In this document: piece by piece, positions 37,882 to 46,075 of the stretch
Layout: the number at the start of each line of letters is the position of its first letter
How positions within the stretch are numbered: position 1 is the stretch's first letter
DNA from: Nakamurella sp. A5-74
GTDB taxonomy: Bacteria > Actinomycetota > Actinomycetes > Mycobacteriales > Nakamurellaceae
Length of the DNA stretch: 64,000 nt
Direction: 5' to 3'
Assembly: GCF_040438885.1 (NCBI RefSeq)
Contig: NZ_CP159218.1
Span: 1,364,001-1,428,000 of the forward strand
Notes under the pieces: generated by a model
Database searches by the model: none
Told to the model about the DNA's origin: nothing
Seen by the model: the letters and a program-made list of their open reading frames with translations, nothing else
Made by a program: the position numbers and the translations under genes

Positions 37882-38067
37882 ATGCCCCAGATCAAGGTGA
37901 CGCTGACCAAGTCGACGATCGGCGCCAAGCCCAATGCCCGTGAATCCGTCCGCTCGTTGGGCCTCAAGCGACTGCACCACAGTGTGGTCGTCGAGGACTC
38001 GCCGATCGTCCGGGGTTACCTCAAGACCGCACCGCACCTGGTGACGGTCGAAGAAGTGAAGGACTGA
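37882..38067 (+). CDS. rpmD: 50S ribosomal protein L30
   Basis: L30, 61 residues: [28 protein letters not shown] is diagnostic of the short bacterial form. The ATG at 37882 follows the rpsE stop by one base, with AAGGAG upstream inside rpsE. The longer frame from 37813 is not supported. Confidence 0.97.
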   Translation: MPQIKVTLTKSTIGAKPNARESVRSLGLKRLHHSVVVEDSPIVRGYLKTAPHLVTVEEVKD

Positions 38068-38069
38068 CC

Positions 38070-38513
38070 ATGACGATCAAGGTGCATCACCTGCGCCCTG
38101 CTCCCGGAGCCAAGACCGCCAAGACCCGGGTCGGCCGTGGTGAGGGTTCCAAGGGCAAGACCGCCGGCCGCGGTACCAAGGGCACCGGTGCTCGCAAGAA
38201 CGTGCGTGCCGGGTTCGAGGGTGGCCAGCTGCCGCTGCACATGCGGCTGCCGAAGCTCAAGGGCTTCAAGAACCGTTTCCGGGTCAGCTACCAGGTCGTG
38301 AACCTGGGCCAGCTCGCGAAGCTCTTCCCGCAGGGCGGCACGTTCGGTGTCGACGAGCTCGTGGCAGCCGGTGCCGTTCGCGACAACCAGCTGGTCAAGG
38401 TGCTCGGCGACGGCGACCTCGCCGGCGTCACGCTGAACATCACCGCGCACGCCTTCTCCGCCTCCGCGGCGGAGAAGCTGTCCGCTGCCGGCGGAACTGC
38501 CACCACCCTGTAA
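38070..38513 (+). CDS. rplO: 50S ribosomal protein L15
   Basis: L15, 147 residues, is a late-assembly protein. [33 protein letters not shown] and [18 protein letters not shown] are canonical. It is separated by 262 bases from secY, with a 13-bp inverted repeat between them. Confidence 0.98.
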   Translation: MTIKVHHLRPAPGAKTAKTRVGRGEGSKGKTAGRGTKGTGARKNVRAGFEGGQLPLHMRLPKLKGFKNRFRVSYQVVNLGQLAKLFPQGGTFGVDELVAAGAVRDNQLVKVLGDGDLAGVTLNITAHAFSASAAEKLSAAGGTATTL

Positions 38514-38578
38514 GTACTGCCGGAAGTACTCGGCAGCGGCTGTTTTCGCAGGTCCAGATGTTCTTCCGGACCCGCATC

Positions 38579-38632
38579 CACACGCTCCGCCAGGCCGGCG
38601 ACCTCGGTTGCACGGTCCCGGCGGAGCGTGTG
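38579..38632. terminator. 13-bp perfect inverted repeat between rplO and secY
   Basis: CACACGCTCCGCC (38579-38591) and GGCGGAGCGTGTG (38620-38632) are perfectly complementary around a 28-base loop. It lies 65 bases after rplO and about 140 bases before secY. It probably terminates or attenuates the spc transcript. TTAGGCT directly after the right arm (38635-38641) could be the -10 of a secY promoter. Confidence 0.55.
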
Positions 38633-38775
38633 CGTTAGGCTCACTCGACAGTGGTACGCCCAGGGGGCGCCATCCGCCGTCCACGTCAGGCAATCCTTGC
38701 CGACTCGCCATCATCGCCCGGCCGCACGGCCGGGAGGATGGTGCCCGCAGTGCGGCAGCTCGACCAGGAGGAACG

Positions 38776-40113
38776 TTGCTCAAGGCATTCGTCTCGGCGC
38801 TGAAGACGCCCGATCTTCGGAAGAAGATCCTCTTCACGCTGGGCCTGGTCGCGATCTATCGTCTGGGCGCCACCATCCCGGCGCCCGGTGTCGACTTCAC
38901 GGCGGTGGACTACTGCCGCGGGATCCTGGACAACAAGACCAACGACGTCTTCACGCTGCTCAACCTGTTCTCCGGTGGGGCGCTGCTGCAGCTCTCGGTC
39001 TTCGCGCTCGGCATCATGCCGTACATCACCGCGTCGATCATCGTCCAGCTGCTGGGCGTGGTGATCCCGCGGTTCGAGGAGCTCAAGAAGCAGGGCCAGC
39101 CCGGCCAGGCCAAGCTGACGCAGTACACCCGGTACCTGACCATCGGTCTGGGCATCCTGCAGTCGACCGCCTACATCGCCCTGGCCCGCAACGGCAGCCT
39201 GTTCAACGGCTGCGACCGTGCGGACGAGATCATCAACGGCGGCTCGTTCACCCTCATCGTGATGGTGCTGACGATGACGGCCGGCACCGCGATGATCATG
39301 TGGATGGGCGAGCTGATCACCGATCGCGGCATCGGCAACGGCATGTCGATCCTCATCTTCACCTCGATCGCCGCGCGCATCCCGGCCGAGGGCCAGAACA
39401 TCCTGGCCAACCAGGGCGGTCTCGTCTTCGGCGTGGTCTGTGTGATCGCGCTGGGCATCATTGCGGTGGTCGTCTACGTCGAGCAGGCGCAGCGGCGCAT
39501 CCCGGTGCAGTACGCGAAGCGGATGGTCGGTCGGAAGATGTACGGCGGCACCTCGACGTACCTGCCACTGAAGGTCAACCAGGCCGGCGTCATCCCCGTC
39601 ATCTTCGCGACCTCGCTGCTCTACATCCCCACCCTGCTGATCAACCTGATGGGCGTCACCTACGACCCGCAGACCAACCAGGCCACCGGTGGCGGCTGGA
39701 AGCAGTGGGTGAGTTTCTACGTCATCAGCCCGAGCAGCTGGGTGCACATCCTGCTGTACTTCGCGATGATCATCTTCTTCACCTACTTCTATGTCGGGAT
39801 CACGTTCAACCCCACCGAGCGGGCCGACGACCTGAAGAAGTACGGCGGCTTCATCCCCGGCATCCGTCCTGGACGCCCCACGGCGGAGTACCTGCAGTTC
39901 GTGCTCAGCCGGATCACCTTCCCCGGCTCGATCTACCTCGGCATCGTGGCGATCCTGCCCAACCTGTTCCTCGAGCTGACCGACCAGGGCAACAACCAGA
40001 ACTTCCCGTTCGGCGGTACAGCAGTGCTCATCATGGTCGGTGTCGGGCTCGACACCGTGAAGCAGATCGAGTCGCAGCTGATGCAGCGGAACTACGAGGG
40101 CTTCCTGAAGTGA
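38776..40113 (+). CDS. secY: Protein translocase subunit SecY
   Basis: SecY, 445 residues, is the channel of the Sec translocon in the cytoplasmic membrane, with ten hydrophobic segments. LRKKILFTLGLVAIYRLGATIPAPGV, GGALLQLSVFALGIMPYITASII and ITDRGIGNGMSILIF are diagnostic. The frame lacks an ATG or GTG at the right place: TTG at 38776 gives LLKAFVSALKTPDLRKK, which matches the family N-terminus, and AGGAGG lies four bases upstream. Adk follows with an overlapping GTG. Confidence 0.96.
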   Translation: MLKAFVSALKTPDLRKKILFTLGLVAIYRLGATIPAPGVDFTAVDYCRGILDNKTNDVFTLLNLFSGGALLQLSVFALGIMPYITASIIVQLLGVVIPRFEELKKQGQPGQAKLTQYTRYLTIGLGILQSTAYIALARNGSLFNGCDRADEIINGGSFTLIVMVLTMTAGTAMIMWMGELITDRGIGNGMSILIFTSIAARIPAEGQNILANQGGLVFGVVCVIALGIIAVVVYVEQAQRRIPVQYAKRMVGRKMYGGTSTYLPLKVNQAGVIPVIFATSLLYIPTLLINLMGVTYDPQTNQATGGGWKQWVSFYVISPSSWVHILLYFAMIIFFTYFYVGITFNPTERADDLKKYGGFIPGIRPGRPTAEYLQFVLSRITFPGSIYLGIVAILPNLFLELTDQGNNQNFPFGGTAVLIMVGVGLDTVKQIESQLMQRNYEGFLK

Positions 40114-40664
40114 GGCTGCTGATCATCGGGCCCCAGGGTGCGGGCAAAGGCACCCAGGCGGAGCGGCTCGCTGCGGAACTCGGCATCCCGCACATCTCGA
40201 CCGGCGACCTGTTCCGCGACAACATCGGACGCGGCACCGACCTCGGCACGCTGGCGCAGCAGTACATGAACGCCGGCAACCTGGTACCGGATGAGGTCAC
40301 CCAGTCGATGCTGGCCGATCGACTGGCCCAGCCCGACACCGAACCCGGCTTCCTGCTCGACGGCTTCCCGCGCAACCTGCCGCAGGCGACCTGGTTGGCC
40401 GGGTTGCTGCAGGAGCGCGGCACCGCGCTGGAGAAGGTCATCCTGCTGACGGCACCCGACGAGGTGCTGATCGAGCGGATGACCGCGCGTGGTCGCCAGG
40501 ACGACACCGTCGAGGCGATCCAGCGTCGGCTCGATCTGTACCACGCGGAGACCGAACCACTGGTGGAGCACTACGGCGAGATCGTGGTGCCCATCGACGG
40601 GGTCGGCGGAGTCGACGAGGTGACCGACCGGATCGTGTCCGGGCTGGGCCTCGCGACCCGCTGA
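40110..40664 (+). CDS. adk: Adenylate kinase
   Basis: Adenylate kinase, 184 residues, interconverts AMP, ADP and ATP. The P-loop GPQGAGKGTQ, STGDLFRDNI, LLDGFPRNLPQA and RGRQDD are canonical. The zinc/LID insertion of long-type enzymes is absent, so it is the short form common in actinobacteria. The GTG overlaps the secY stop. Confidence 0.97.
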   Translation: MRLLIIGPQGAGKGTQAERLAAELGIPHISTGDLFRDNIGRGTDLGTLAQQYMNAGNLVPDEVTQSMLADRLAQPDTEPGFLLDGFPRNLPQATWLAGLLQERGTALEKVILLTAPDEVLIERMTARGRQDDTVEAIQRRLDLYHAETEPLVEHYGEIVVPIDGVGGVDEVTDRIVSGLGLATR

Positions 40665-40677
40665 CGGGCACGTGAGC

Positions 40678-41520
40678 ATGTCGATCGAGTACAAGACCCG
40701 CGGTGAGCTGCAGGCGATGCGTCAGGCGGGGTTGATCCTGGCCCGTGCGCTGGAGTCAACGGCCACCGCCGTGCGGCCGGGCATCACCACCGCGGAGCTC
40801 GACGCCGTCGCCGCCCAGGTGATCTCCGATGCCGGCGCGACCTCCAACTTCCTCGGCTACCACGGCTTCCCCGCGACGCTGTGCATCTCGGTGAACGACG
40901 AGGTGGTGCACGGCATCCCCGGCGGCCGCGTGCTGGAGCCGGGGGACCTGGTCAGCATCGACGGTGGCTGCGTCAAGGACCGTTGGCACGCCGATGCGGC
41001 GATCAGCCTGCACGTCGGCGAACCACCGCGTGATGAGGACCAGGCGCTCGCCGAGGTCGACCTCATCAACGCTGCCTGGCGCTCGCTGTGGGCCGGGGTC
41101 GCGGCTGCGGCCGGCGCCACCCGGCTCGGTGACATCTCCGCGGCCATCGAAGGCTCCATCGCCGAGTCGTCCCGCGCCGACGGCCGGCGCTACGGCAACG
41201 TCGACGGCTACGGCGGGCACGGCATCGGCACCGAGATGCACATGGACCCGTTCCTGGCCAACGTCGGCAAGAAGGGCAAGGGGATCAAGCTGGCCGCCGG
41301 CATGGCCCTCTGCATCGAGCCGATGCTCACGCTGGGCAAGTCGTCCACCCGGATCCTGGCCGACGACTGGACCGTCGTCACCAAGGACGGCACCCGCGCC
41401 GCCCACGTCGAGCACTCGATCGCCATCTGCGAGGACGGGATCTCGGTACTCACCGCACCCGACCGCGGTCGCGCTGAGCTCGCGCCCTTCGGCATCACCC
41501 CGGTGGACCTGGACTCCTGA
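40678..41520 (+). CDS. map: Methionine aminopeptidase type I
   Basis: Methionine aminopeptidase, 280 residues, removes initiator methionine. Metal-site residues are visible: D in VSIDGGCVKDRWHADAAIS (two aspartates), H in GGHGIGTEMH, E in CIEPMLTLG and E in HVEHSIAI. FLGYHGFPATLCISVNDEVVHG is diagnostic. ATG 40678 is chosen; a GTG at 40672 adds two residues. Last gene of the spc segment. A hairpin in the repeat at 41549 probably terminates it. Confidence 0.96.
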   Translation: MSIEYKTRGELQAMRQAGLILARALESTATAVRPGITTAELDAVAAQVISDAGATSNFLGYHGFPATLCISVNDEVVHGIPGGRVLEPGDLVSIDGGCVKDRWHADAAISLHVGEPPRDEDQALAEVDLINAAWRSLWAGVAAAAGATRLGDISAAIEGSIAESSRADGRRYGNVDGYGGHGIGTEMHMDPFLANVGKKGKGIKLAAGMALCIEPMLTLGKSSTRILADDWTVVTKDGTRAAHVEHSIAICEDGISVLTAPDRGRAELAPFGITPVDLDS

Positions 41521-41548
41521 GTTCTGACGCCAGTCCCGCCACCCCGCC

Positions 41549-41613
41549 CATCCGTTCGGCGTTATTACGCCGAACCGGCGCTTCCAGCACGTGTTTCTGC
41601 CGATCCGATGACG
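41549..41613. repeat. 65-bp inverted repeat, left copy (bounds DUF559 gene)
   Basis: The reverse complement of 42574-42638 matches this segment at 54 of 65 positions. It contains a palindrome, TTCGGCGT/ACGCCGAA with loop TATT, at 41555-41574. It lies between the map stop and the stop of the DUF559 gene, so the palindrome may also act as a bidirectional terminator. Confidence 0.85.
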
Positions 41614-41623
41614 CCGGCCGGGT

Positions 41624-42523
41624 TCACCGTGCGTACAGGGCCCGGCGGACCCGGGTCAGCGTCTCGCGGGGCTGTTGGTAGAGCCCGGTCGACCGGACGC
41701 GCACCACGGTCCATCCTGCGGCTGTTGCCTCGTCGAAGCGCCTGATGTCCCGCTCGTACTGCTGCTTCGAGGTGCGGTGCTGGTCGCCGTCGTACTCGAG
41801 CAGGACCCGCCGCGCCCGCCAGCCGAGATCGAACCAGCCGATCCATCGGCCGTCCTCGCGGTGCACCTCGATGCCCGTCTCGGGTTCGGGCAGGCCGTCA
41901 CCGATCACCAGCAACCGCAGATGCGTCTCCGGTGCCGATTCGACGCCGGGTCGGACCAGACGCGCTGCCCGCTGCGCGAGCCTCACGCTCGGCCCACGTA
42001 GCTGCTGCAGGCCGGAGACCAGGTCTTCGATCGAGGCGAACGGCCGGTGTTCGGCCTCCCGCACGAACCTGGGTGTCTGGACCAGGAAGTCACCGACGGC
42101 CACCAGGTCGGGCAGCGTCAACTGACGGGCGCACTCCGCGAACGTCGCCACCGGACCCGAGATCGGCAGGTCGTCGTACCGAGCTTCGTCGGGCCGCAGG
42201 TGGTTGTGTCCGATGACGCCTGGCCGTCGCACCCGGACGCGGCCCTGGGTGGAGATGTGTACCTCGCCGGCCAGAGTGCTCGGGACCGGTCCACCGCGGA
42301 TGACGACTGCGGTGACGTGGCTGAACCGTTGGCCCGGGCGTAGCAGCGGGACGTAGCCGCGCCAGTGCTCGACCTCGAGACCCGTCGCGATCCGCACCCC
42401 GGCGAAGGGGCGTTGGAACGAGGGACCTGCCAGGCGCTGGCGCCCGAGTCCGAGCGCGCCGCCGGCGGCGATGGGGAACGGTGCCGAGCGCAGTTCGGGT
42501 GGCACCTGGTTCGGGGATGTCAT
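41624..42523 (-). CDS. DUF559-type endonuclease-fold protein (AbiEi-like family)
   Basis: The 299-residue protein ends with an unmistakable DUF559/Vsr-like nuclease fold: RRVLLEYDGDQHR with the E-x-D-G core, then YERDIRRFDEATAAGWTVVRVR. The N-terminal two thirds (residues 1 to about 190) have the layout of actinobacterial AbiEi-like proteins, with VRIATGLEVEH and GPVATFAECARQLTLPDLVAVGDFLV. It is distantly related to the gene at 3619-4599. The ATG at 42523 is preferred over a GTG at 42541 because CATTCT lies six bases upstream. The gene fills almost the whole space between two 65-bp inverted repeats. Function is unknown; no toxin partner is adjacent. Confidence 0.87.
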   Translation of the reverse strand: MTSPNQVPPELRSAPFPIAAGGALGLGRQRLAGPSFQRPFAGVRIATGLEVEHWRGYVPLLRPGQRFSHVTAVVIRGGPVPSTLAGEVHISTQGRVRVRRPGVIGHNHLRPDEARYDDLPISGPVATFAECARQLTLPDLVAVGDFLVQTPRFVREAEHRPFASIEDLVSGLQQLRGPSVRLAQRAARLVRPGVESAPETHLRLLVIGDGLPEPETGIEVHREDGRWIGWFDLGWRARRVLLEYDGDQHRTSKQQYERDIRRFDEATAAGWTVVRVRSTGLYQQPRETLTRVRRALYAR

Positions 42524-42529
42524 CGGTGC

Positions 42530-42535
42530 AGAATG
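42530..42535 (-). promoter_or_regulatory. -10 hexamer CATTCT, leaderless start of DUF559 gene
   Basis: On the minus strand CATTCT precedes the ATG at 42523 by six bases. A DnaA-box-like CTGTCCACA (8 of 9) lies further upstream at 42563-42571 on the plus strand. Confidence 0.45.
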
Positions 42536-42573
42536 CGTCACCCGAGCGGGGTGGCCAGGAACCTGTCCACAAC

Positions 42574-42638
42574 CGCCATCCGGTCGGCAGGAATGCGTGC
42601 TGGGATCGTCGGTTCGGCGTAAAAGCGCCGAACGGATG
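42574..42638. repeat. 65-bp inverted repeat, right copy
   Basis: This is the inverted counterpart of 41549-41613, with 54 of 65 identities. It also contains a palindrome, TTCGGCG/CGCCGAA with loop TAAAAG, at 42613-42632. It lies upstream of the DUF559 gene and 15 bases from the stop of the serine hydrolase gene. Confidence 0.85.
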
Positions 42639-42653
42639 CGGGGGCCGCCGCGA

Positions 42654-44153
42654 TCAGGGTGCGGGTGCAGGCGGCGTGTTGACCCGCTCCGATCGTGCCA
42701 TCTGCTGCCGGCGACGGGCGCGGAACGCCGCCTCCGGCCAGCAGGACATGCCGCCCAGCCGCACCACCTCGATCGCGCCGTCCGTGCGCTGGTAGATCAC
42801 CGGCTCGCCCGCCGATCCGTACCCGGGGCGGCTGGCGATCTCCAGCCGGTCCGGTCCGCGGACCGTCAGCTCGGTGGCCTCGACGGTCGGATCGTCCTGC
42901 TCCGGGTGCAGCAGGAGCAGGCGTGCACCCATCCGTGCGATCGTGGTCCGGCCGAAGCCGGCCACGACGGTGGTGGCGAACGTGTCGAGGTCGATGTCCG
43001 GTTCGGCCTCGTCATCCGCGCCTCGGGCTCGCGTCTTCACCGCCAGGTCGATGAGCTTGACGATGCCGACGGCCAGCTGGTGGGCCGGTCCGCGGCTGGC
43101 GTTCGTCAGCACCGACACGACGAGCGACGATTTCGGATCGACGAACGTCCGGGTGACGAAACCTGGGAACCCACCGCTGTGGCCGACGAAGGAGTGCTTG
43201 CCGATCGTGTGCAGTTCGAGGCCGAGCGCGTACCGACCGATCTCCTCGTCATCGGCCGAGACGATCGACTCCGTGCGCTGCATGAGTCGCTTGGTGCTGT
43301 CGGCGAGCAGGCGCTCGTCGCCGGTCACGTGCGCGCTCGCATAGGCGGACAGATCCTCCGCGCACGCCACGAACCCGGTGGCCGCGGCCATCGAACCGGT
43401 CGACGGGTTGCGCAGCGAGAACAGTTCGTCGTCCCCGTCCAGTAGCAGCGAGTGCCCGGCTGCCAGGTCGGGATGACTGCCGTCGGCGCCGGTGGCCAGG
43501 TCGGCGGTGAGGCGCGGCAGGCCCAGCGGGCCGGTGATCGCCTCGGCGACGAAATCGCGGAAGCTGCGACCGCTCACGGACTCGATGATCTGACCGACCA
43601 CCGAGTAGCCGTAGTTGGAGTACTTGAAGTGCTCGTTGGCGCCGAAACTCACGCCGTCACGGTGCAGATCCTCCAGAAGCGTTGCGGCGTCGGGGAAGTC
43701 GCGCATCAACTGCCAGTAGTCGCAGTCGTCGCCGTCCCGGATGACCCCGCCCTGGTGTCCGATCAGCTCGCGGACTGTCCGGTCGGCGAGGGGGGTGTCG
43801 GCCAGCGCCGGCACGTGGGTGGCGACGGTGTCGTCCAGCCGCAACAGACCGCGATCGCGCAGGATCATCACCGCGGTGGCGGCGAAGGTCTTGGAGTGCG
43901 AGGCGATGCGGAACAGATGGTCCGCACGGAGCGGGATGCCCTCGTCCGCGTCCGCCAGACCCAGTGCCCCGGAGGCGATCAGCTCACCGTCGACCCGCAC
44001 CGCGTACTGCACGCCAGGGGTGCGGAGCATCCGACGGCGGAGCTCCACCCATTCGGCGATGAGCCCGCTGATCTCCCTGGTGGCAGCGGCGATCTCGGTG
44101 CGATCCGTGTCCGCAGTCGTTGCGGCAGAGGACTTCTGGGCGGTGTCGGTCAT
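42654..44153 (-). CDS. Beta-lactamase-fold serine hydrolase (class C / D-aminopeptidase-like)
   Basis: The 499-residue protein has the class C/esterase/D-aminopeptidase fold. The SxxK nucleophile motif is SHSK in FRIASHSKTFAA, the YxN motif is YSN in FKYSNYGYSVVGQIIE, and the third motif is HSG in FVGHSGGFPGF. No signal peptide is visible, so it is likely cytoplasmic. Such enzymes often accompany dipeptide ABC transporters, and a remnant of such a permease lies directly upstream. Substrate unknown. Confidence 0.88.
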   Translation of the reverse strand: MTDTAQKSSAATTADTDRTEIAAATREISGLIAEWVELRRRMLRTPGVQYAVRVDGELIASGALGLADADEGIPLRADHLFRIASHSKTFAATAVMILRDRGLLRLDDTVATHVPALADTPLADRTVRELIGHQGGVIRDGDDCDYWQLMRDFPDAATLLEDLHRDGVSFGANEHFKYSNYGYSVVGQIIESVSGRSFRDFVAEAITGPLGLPRLTADLATGADGSHPDLAAGHSLLLDGDDELFSLRNPSTGSMAAATGFVACAEDLSAYASAHVTGDERLLADSTKRLMQRTESIVSADDEEIGRYALGLELHTIGKHSFVGHSGGFPGFVTRTFVDPKSSLVVSVLTNASRGPAHQLAVGIVKLIDLAVKTRARGADDEAEPDIDLDTFATTVVAGFGRTTIARMGARLLLLHPEQDDPTVEATELTVRGPDRLEIASRPGYGSAGEPVIYQRTDGAIEVVRLGGMSCWPEAAFRARRRQQMARSERVNTPPAPAP

Positions 44154-44226
44154 CGGTGTTCCTTCTTCTTCGGTGCTGTACGGGGTGCGGTACGGGATGC
44201 TGTGCGGGCGGGTCGTGGACGGCCGG

Positions 44227-44469
44227 TCATCGGTTGCGGGGATCGAGGGTGTCCCGCAGCAGGTCCCCGAGCGCGATCACGCTGATCACCGTGACGCTCA
44301 GGAACAGACCGGGGAACAGCAGCATGTGCGGGTGCTCCTGGAACTGACTCTGCGCGGAGGCCAACTGCAGCCCCCAACTCACCGACGGTGCCTGCAGGCC
44401 CACCCCCAGGAAGGTCTGGGTCGACTCCGCGACGATGAGGCCGCCGACCATGATGGCGGCCACCACCAG
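44227..44469 (-). pseudogene. C-terminal remnant of a DppC/OppC-type peptide ABC permease
   Basis: About 80 residues are recognisable (VAAIMVGGLIVAESTQTFLGVGLQ, SVSWGLQLASAQS, LLFPGLFLSVTVISVIALGDLLRDTLDPR), the last third of an OppC/DppC permease. Homology stops near 44469; upstream codons in the same frame are not permease-like, and the EAA-type loop and N-terminal helices are missing. The reading frame stays open but is not a functional permease. It is probably a relic of a deleted peptide-uptake operon that ended with the serine hydrolase gene. Confidence 0.7.
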
Positions 44470-44821
44470 GGCGGCGCAAGTCCGGTGGCGGGCGGTCAGG
44501 CCACCGCAGCTGGTCGCCCTCGTCCGGGTGGGAGCGACGTTCCACCACGGCCAACTCGTCGAACGACCCGACGACACCGCCGAGACGCAGGTCGCCCAAA
44601 AGATCTTCGTCCACAAGTTTTGACTATTGCTCGGGGGATCGGCTGCAGTGATTGACCTTTCGCCCGCCTGGCCGTCCGGATGGGATGCGGGCCACGGCAC
44701 GGGAAGGACCTTCGGCCCTGGCTACTGTGCGGCGGCCGCCAGACGATGACGCGTCGGCGTGTTTCCGACCGGGTTGTGCAGAGCAGCAGCGCCCGTGGTG
44801 ATCGAGTAAGTCGGAGGTTTC
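44470..44821. other. 352-bp rearrangement-scar region upstream of hmp
   Basis: No complete gene is visible. A plus-strand open stretch ending at the TGA at 44621-44623 (VGATFHHGQLVERPDDTAE near its end) might be the 3' end of another broken gene; I do not recognise it. The right half should hold the hmp promoter. GGAGG before the ATG at 44822 is the hmp Shine-Dalgarno. Confidence 0.35.
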
Positions 44822-46075
44822 ATGTCGTCATCGGTGGTACAGGACCGATCTTCGTTGTTGTCGGACAGTTCCGCGGAAGTGATCAGGGCGACGGCCGAGG
44901 TGGTCGCCGAGCACGCCGACCAGATCACTGCCCTGTTCTATCCACGGATGCTCGCCGCAAACCCGGATCTGCTGAGGTTGTTCAACAAGGGCAACCAGGC
45001 CACCGGTGAGCAGTCGCGGGCGTTGGCGGCGTCGGTGGTCGCGTACGCCGTGCAGCTCATCAACCCAGACGCCCCGTCGTTCTCCCACGTGATGCAGCGG
45101 ATCGCCTACAAGCACATTTCGCTGGGGATCAGGCCGGAGCAGTACACCATCGTCGGGCATCACTTGTTGGCCGCGGTCGGCGAAGTTCTCGGTGAGGCGG
45201 TGACTCCGCAGATCGCCGAGGCCTGGAACGAGGTGTATTGGCTGTTCGCAACCCAGTTGATCGCCGAAGAGGCCAGGCTGTACCAGCAGGCCGGCATCGA
45301 CGCAGCACACCCGCTCCGGCCCTACCGGGTGGTCCGGCGTATCGACGAGACGCAGGACGTGATCTCGTTGATTCTGGAACCCGCGGACGGCGGCGAGCTC
45401 CCGGCGATCAGTCCGGGACAGTACGTGTCGTTGTTCGTCGACCTACCCGACGGTGGACGTCAGCCACGGCAGTACACCGTGTCCTCCACCGCGCTCGGGC
45501 CGCGACTGCAGATCACTGTCCGGCGGGTGAAAGGTGCCAACGGCGCGCCGGACGGGCAGGTCTCCAGCCACCTGCACGACGGGGTCAAGCCCGGTGACCT
45601 GCTCGATGTCAGCGCTCCTGCCGGCGACTTCGTGGTGCAGCCGTCGGAGGGACCGTTGCTGCTGGCCAGCGCGGGCGCGGGCATCACCACGGTCCTGCCG
45701 ATCGTCGAGCACATCGCCCGCACGCAGCCGAAGCGGAAAGTCATCGTCGCTCACGCGGACCGCACAGCGCAGGACCACGCCCTTCGGGAAACCGTTCTTC
45801 ATGTCGCGCGGGAACTGGACGACTTCACGGCCCACACCTGGTACGAGACCGTTGACCCCGACAACGACCGGTCCCGGCAAGGCTTCATGGACCTGTCCGA
45901 AATTCCTCTGCCAGACGACATCCAGGTGTTCACCTGCGGGCCGCTGCCCTTCATGCGGCACGTCAGGTCCACCCTGCTCGCCCGCGGCGTGCCGGCGGAC
46001 AGGATCCGCTACGAGGTGTTCGGACCCGACCTGTGGGCCGCGCAGATCCCCGCTGAAGACAAACCGCAACGCTGA
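44822..46075 (+). CDS. hmp: Flavohemoglobin (nitric oxide dioxygenase)
   Basis: Hmp, 417 residues, oxidises nitric oxide to nitrate using O2 and NAD(P)H. The globin domain (about 1-150) has the proximal histidine in IAYKHISLGI and LFYPRMLAANPDLLRLFN. The FAD domain shows RQYTVSSTALG and the NAD domain shows LLASAGAGITTVLPIVEHIA and CGPLPFMRHVR. All three domains are complete. It overlaps by one base the hemerythrin-like gene, which may be co-regulated. No NsrR-type site was recognised upstream. Confidence 0.95.
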   Translation: MSSSVVQDRSSLLSDSSAEVIRATAEVVAEHADQITALFYPRMLAANPDLLRLFNKGNQATGEQSRALAASVVAYAVQLINPDAPSFSHVMQRIAYKHISLGIRPEQYTIVGHHLLAAVGEVLGEAVTPQIAEAWNEVYWLFATQLIAEEARLYQQAGIDAAHPLRPYRVVRRIDETQDVISLILEPADGGELPAISPGQYVSLFVDLPDGGRQPRQYTVSSTALGPRLQITVRRVKGANGAPDGQVSSHLHDGVKPGDLLDVSAPAGDFVVQPSEGPLLLASAGAGITTVLPIVEHIARTQPKRKVIVAHADRTAQDHALRETVLHVARELDDFTAHTWYETVDPDNDRSRQGFMDLSEIPLPDDIQVFTCGPLPFMRHVRSTLLARGVPADRIRYEVFGPDLWAAQIPAEDKPQR

